From: Anaerolineae bacterium
Lineage (GTDB): Bacteria; Chloroflexota; Anaerolineae; Anaerolineales; Anaerolineaceae
Assembly: GCA_013178295.1 (NCBI GenBank)
Contig: JABLWW010000011.1
Coordinates: 304,052-368,051 of the forward strand
Direction of reading: 5' to 3'
Length of the DNA stretch: 64,000 bases
This document shows, piece after piece, positions 62,350-64,000 of the stretch. Every line of letters starts with the position of its first letter. The first letter of the stretch is position 1. The translations under genes and the position numbers were made by a program. The notes beneath the pieces were generated by a model. It was not told the origin of the DNA. It was given only the letters and a program-made list of their open reading frames with translations, and did not search any database.

Positions 62350-63425
62350 GTGATAACGGAAAATTCGAGGACGCAAAAACAAGGGTTATAAAAATGCGTA
62401 TGCTAGCTTTCGGCGAAAGTGAAGAGCAAGCCAGGTTAGAGGCGGAGAAAGCTTTTGATAATCCACCAAAGCCGGCAAGCTTGCCAGGTGTAATCAACGG
62501 AGCAGACCTGCTAAAGGCAGAATTCCCTGAACCAGTGTGGCTAGTCGAAGGCTTGATACCCGCTGGGCTAACACTGCTGGCGGGTGCGCCAAAGCGCGGC
62601 AAAAGCTGGCTTGCTTTGGAATTAGCGCAGGGCGTTTGTTCTGACGGATACTTTTTGAACCACAGGGTGAAGAGCGGCAAGGTCTTATATTGTGCGCTTG
62701 AAGATAGTCCGCGCAGACTACAGAGTAGATTGCAAAAACAGGGCTGGACGCCAGGCGCGGCGCAAAACCTGACCGTTCTTTTTGGCGCACAGTTTCACGC
62801 GCACTTTGGCGGCAAGAGCGGAAGCGCAAATTTTCTTGCGTTTATCAAAAACGAAAAATTCGACCTGGTCATCATTGACACAGTAAGCAGGGCTTTTCAA
62901 ATCAAAGACTGGAACGATAGCGCGGCGGTAACAGCGGTCTTGTCGCCGCTCCAGGAGTACACAGCGGATACAGGAACGTCAATCATCCTGATTGACCATC
63001 ACAGAAAACGGAACGGATTTGACGCGAACCCAATTGAGGACATTCTAGGCAGCGTTTCAAAAAGCGGTGTGTGCGATACGATTGTCGGGCTTTACAAGGA
63101 ACAGGGCAAGCCAGGCGCGCGGGTGTCAATCGTTGGGCGTGATGTCGAGGAACAAGAGCTTGATATTCGCTTTGACGCGTTCACGGGCTGCTGGGTTGAA
63201 TCCGCAAAGAGTGATGACCTGACCGATACACAACGCGAAACTCTCAAAGCGATTGAACAATTGGGCGGGCTTGCTACGTTGAGCGAAATTACAGAAGCCA
63301 CAGGTAGGAATAGAGGAACTCTTTTTAGAGAACTACAGAAGTTACTCGATAAAGGTTATGTAATTGTGGAAAAAAGACACTGGAAAATCAGAAGTGAAGC
63401 AACACAGGCAACAGAAGCAACATAG
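62340..63425 (+). CDS. RepA-like RecA-fold ATPase with C-terminal winged helix
   Basis: A 361-residue ATPase of the AAA_25/RepA helicase group found on plasmids and phages. Walker A GAPKRGKS (82-89), ALEDSPRRLQSR (119-130), Walker B LVIIDT (D180), LIDHHRK (218-223) and ILGSVSKSGVCDT match the family. Residues 290-350 form a probable winged helix. It likely unwinds or loads at the element's origin. The last nine codons (EATQATEAT) are written by the 9-bp repeat array that continues past the stop. Confidence 0.88.
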   Translation: MGVGDNGKFEDAKTRVIKMRMLAFGESEEQARLEAEKAFDNPPKPASLPGVINGADLLKAEFPEPVWLVEGLIPAGLTLLAGAPKRGKSWLALELAQGVCSDGYFLNHRVKSGKVLYCALEDSPRRLQSRLQKQGWTPGAAQNLTVLFGAQFHAHFGGKSGSANFLAFIKNEKFDLVIIDTVSRAFQIKDWNDSAAVTAVLSPLQEYTADTGTSIILIDHHRKRNGFDANPIEDILGSVSKSGVCDTIVGLYKEQGKPGARVSIVGRDVEEQELDIRFDAFTGCWVESAKSDDLTDTQRETLKAIEQLGGLATLSEITEATGRNRGTLFRELQKLLDKGYVIVEKRHWKIRSEATQATEAT

Positions 63426-63505
63426 GCAACATAGGCAACAGAAGCAACAATTTGTTGCCTTTGTTGCCTTTGTTGCCATAGCTTTAAGGCAACAAAAAAG
63501 CAACA
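63396..63505 (+). repeat. 9-bp GCAACA repeat array with inverted copies
   Basis: Six head-to-tail 9-mers of form NARGCAACA occupy 63396-63449, then three inverted 9-mers TTTGTTGCC fill 63451-63477, then two more direct units lie at 63487-63494 and 63498-63505. The direct and inverted parts can form a hairpin. The array straddles the stop of the RepA-like gene. The arrangement is like iterons at a replication origin, or a binding array for autoregulation. Confidence 0.8.
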
Positions 63506-63518
63506 GGAGGAAACGAAA

Positions 63519-63608
63519 ATGGCAGAGCGAACAACAAGAGGTCTTACGGTTTATTCGAGCGGCGGCAAATGGCACATGCGGATAAACGTTCGGAGGCGCA
63601 AGAGGTGA
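63519..63608 (+). CDS. Micro-gene, 29 codons
   Basis: A 29-residue basic peptide starting MAERTTRG and ending VRRRKR. It is supported by a strong GGAGG at seven to nine bases spacing and by overlap of its stop with the next GTG start (GTGA). It could be a small DNA-binding peptide, or a leader whose translation couples the next gene. No family is known to me. Confidence 0.5.
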   Translation: MAERTTRGLTVYSSGGKWHMRINVRRRKR

Positions 63609-63808
63609 ATGAGCGGCGGCTGATTGCGGCGGTCATCGTTCGAGCTTTCGAGGACGCCAGACATGGCGATTTGAGCGCAGTGCTTTGGCTTTTGGACGAT
63701 GGCTTGCTTTGGCTGGATGCGGTTGGTCTTGACGTAACGGCTGAGCAAATGGTTTCAGCAATCAAATCTTATCGGGCGCGCGGGCGCAAAAATCAAAAAT
63801 TTTTTTAG
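63605..63808 (+). CDS. Unknown small protein
   Basis: A 67-residue protein. The GTG at 63605 is chosen because GGAGG (63592-63596) is eight bases upstream and it overlaps the micro-gene stop; an ATG at 63569 would add 12 residues without a ribosome-binding site. The sequence is acidic, helical, with LLDDGLLWLDAVG in the middle. No domain recognised. Twenty bases before the next start. Confidence 0.6.
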   Translation: MNERRLIAAVIVRAFEDARHGDLSAVLWLLDDGLLWLDAVGLDVTAEQMVSAIKSYRARGRKNQKFF

Positions 63809-63827
63809 AGAGAACGGAGGTGCACAA

Positions 63828-64000
63828 ATGAAAAACGAGAATCAAATTGACGGGCGGGCGGTGGTAGAAAAAATCGCCAGACAGCAAGGGCTTTCAGAGA
63901 GCGAAACTCAAAAGCTCATGAGCGCGCTTGATGATGCGGTAGGGCGTCATTTAGAGCAAAGCGCAAGAGCGGCGCACCAAAAGCTTACAGCTGCTTTCAA
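63828..64000 (+). CDS. Unknown protein, cut by the window end
   Basis: The first 57 residues of a gene that runs off the right edge. ATG 63828 has GGAGG seven bases upstream. The visible part is hydrophilic and helical (KIARQQGLSESETQKLM), possibly coiled coil. No family assigned. Confidence 0.6.
   Translation, partial: MKNENQIDGRAVVEKIARQQGLSESETQKLMSALDDAVGRHLEQSARAAHQKLTAAF

Larger units (their letters stand above)
60173..64000 (+). mobile_element. Left part of an integrated genetic element (tRNA-Leu site)
   Basis: The tRNA-Leu fragment, a tyrosine recombinase reading away from it, unknown small genes, a RepA-like ATPase and a repeat array together indicate an integrative plasmid, prophage or satellite. 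Its right end is beyond the window. The 60225-60392 stretch has no gene. No capsid, terminase, relaxase or conjugation gene is visible so far. Confidence 0.8.

Noticed and set aside
63364..63585. 73-codon frame across the GCAACA repeats, and the Cys/Phe-rich frame on the opposite strand
   Set aside because: Both are simple translations of the 9-bp repeat in other frames; the real genes around it explain the region.

Overview
The window looks like chromosomal DNA of a member of the Chloroflexota, most likely an anaerobic Anaerolineae. This is inferred, not proven. The evidence is an archaeal-type mevalonate gene set (HMG-CoA reductase, HMG-CoA synthase, thiolase-like protein, zinc-ribbon OB-fold protein), two DUF3048 proteins, many lipoproteins and secreted proteins with long Thr-Pro-rich linkers, a DnaQ-DinG fusion, frequent TTG starts, and S-box and T-box leaders of the Gram-positive/Chloroflexota type. 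Genes are dense and on both strands, with short gaps and many 1-20 bp overlaps.

Layout. 1-7077: end of typA, then a minus-strand block of aldo/keto reductase, PAS hybrid histidine kinase, REC-GGDEF diguanylate cyclase, radical SAM protein and flavodoxin-like reductase. 7217-10923: a DHODH/PreA-like iron-sulfur flavoprotein, a small lipoprotein and a secreted papain-family protease. 11023-16615: a thioester-reductase-like SDR divergent from the HMG-CoA reductase / HMG-CoA synthase / thiolase-like / OB-fold cluster, closed by a terminator. 16784-20053: an A+T-richer patch with a lipoprotein amidohydrolase and a decayed insertion sequence. 20183-27797: DUF1295 membrane protein, HD-GYP protein, lysA, dnaQ-dinG, DUF4349 lipoprotein. 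27859-33339: phosphoesterase and a coaX-coaBC operon between two DUF3048 paralogues. 33421-38992: methionine/one-carbon operon (metH, homocysteine methyltransferase-MTHFR fusion) behind a SAM-I riboswitch. 39140-50997: prfA-prmC, NBR1-domain lipoprotein, tsaC with a DNA methyltransferase and rarD, VIT-VWA protein, cydDC and a lipoprotein. 51019-54055: leuS with a leucine T-box, just downstream of two tRNA-Ala genes. 54102-59852: rtcB, rfbB, a TrmA/RlmD-type methyltransferase, CAP-LysM and CBM9-like surface proteins.

From about 60173 to the right edge lies the left end of an integrated element. A 52-nt 3' fragment of a tRNA-Leu(UAA) gene marks the junction. It is followed by a tyrosine recombinase behind a promoter with a palindromic operator, an intrinsic terminator placed right before the next gene, two unknown small proteins, a RepA-like ATPase whose last codons are part of a 9-bp GCAACA repeat array (possible replication origin or binding array), a 29-codon micro-gene and two more small genes. 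The intact tRNA-Leu should lie at the other end, beyond the window.

The observations most worth following are: the thiolase-like protein of the mevalonate cluster, which lacks the catalytic Cys and both His residues while its HMG-CoA synthase partner is intact; the 9-bp repeat array with its RepA-like ATPase; and the terminator/attenuator in front of the element's replication genes.
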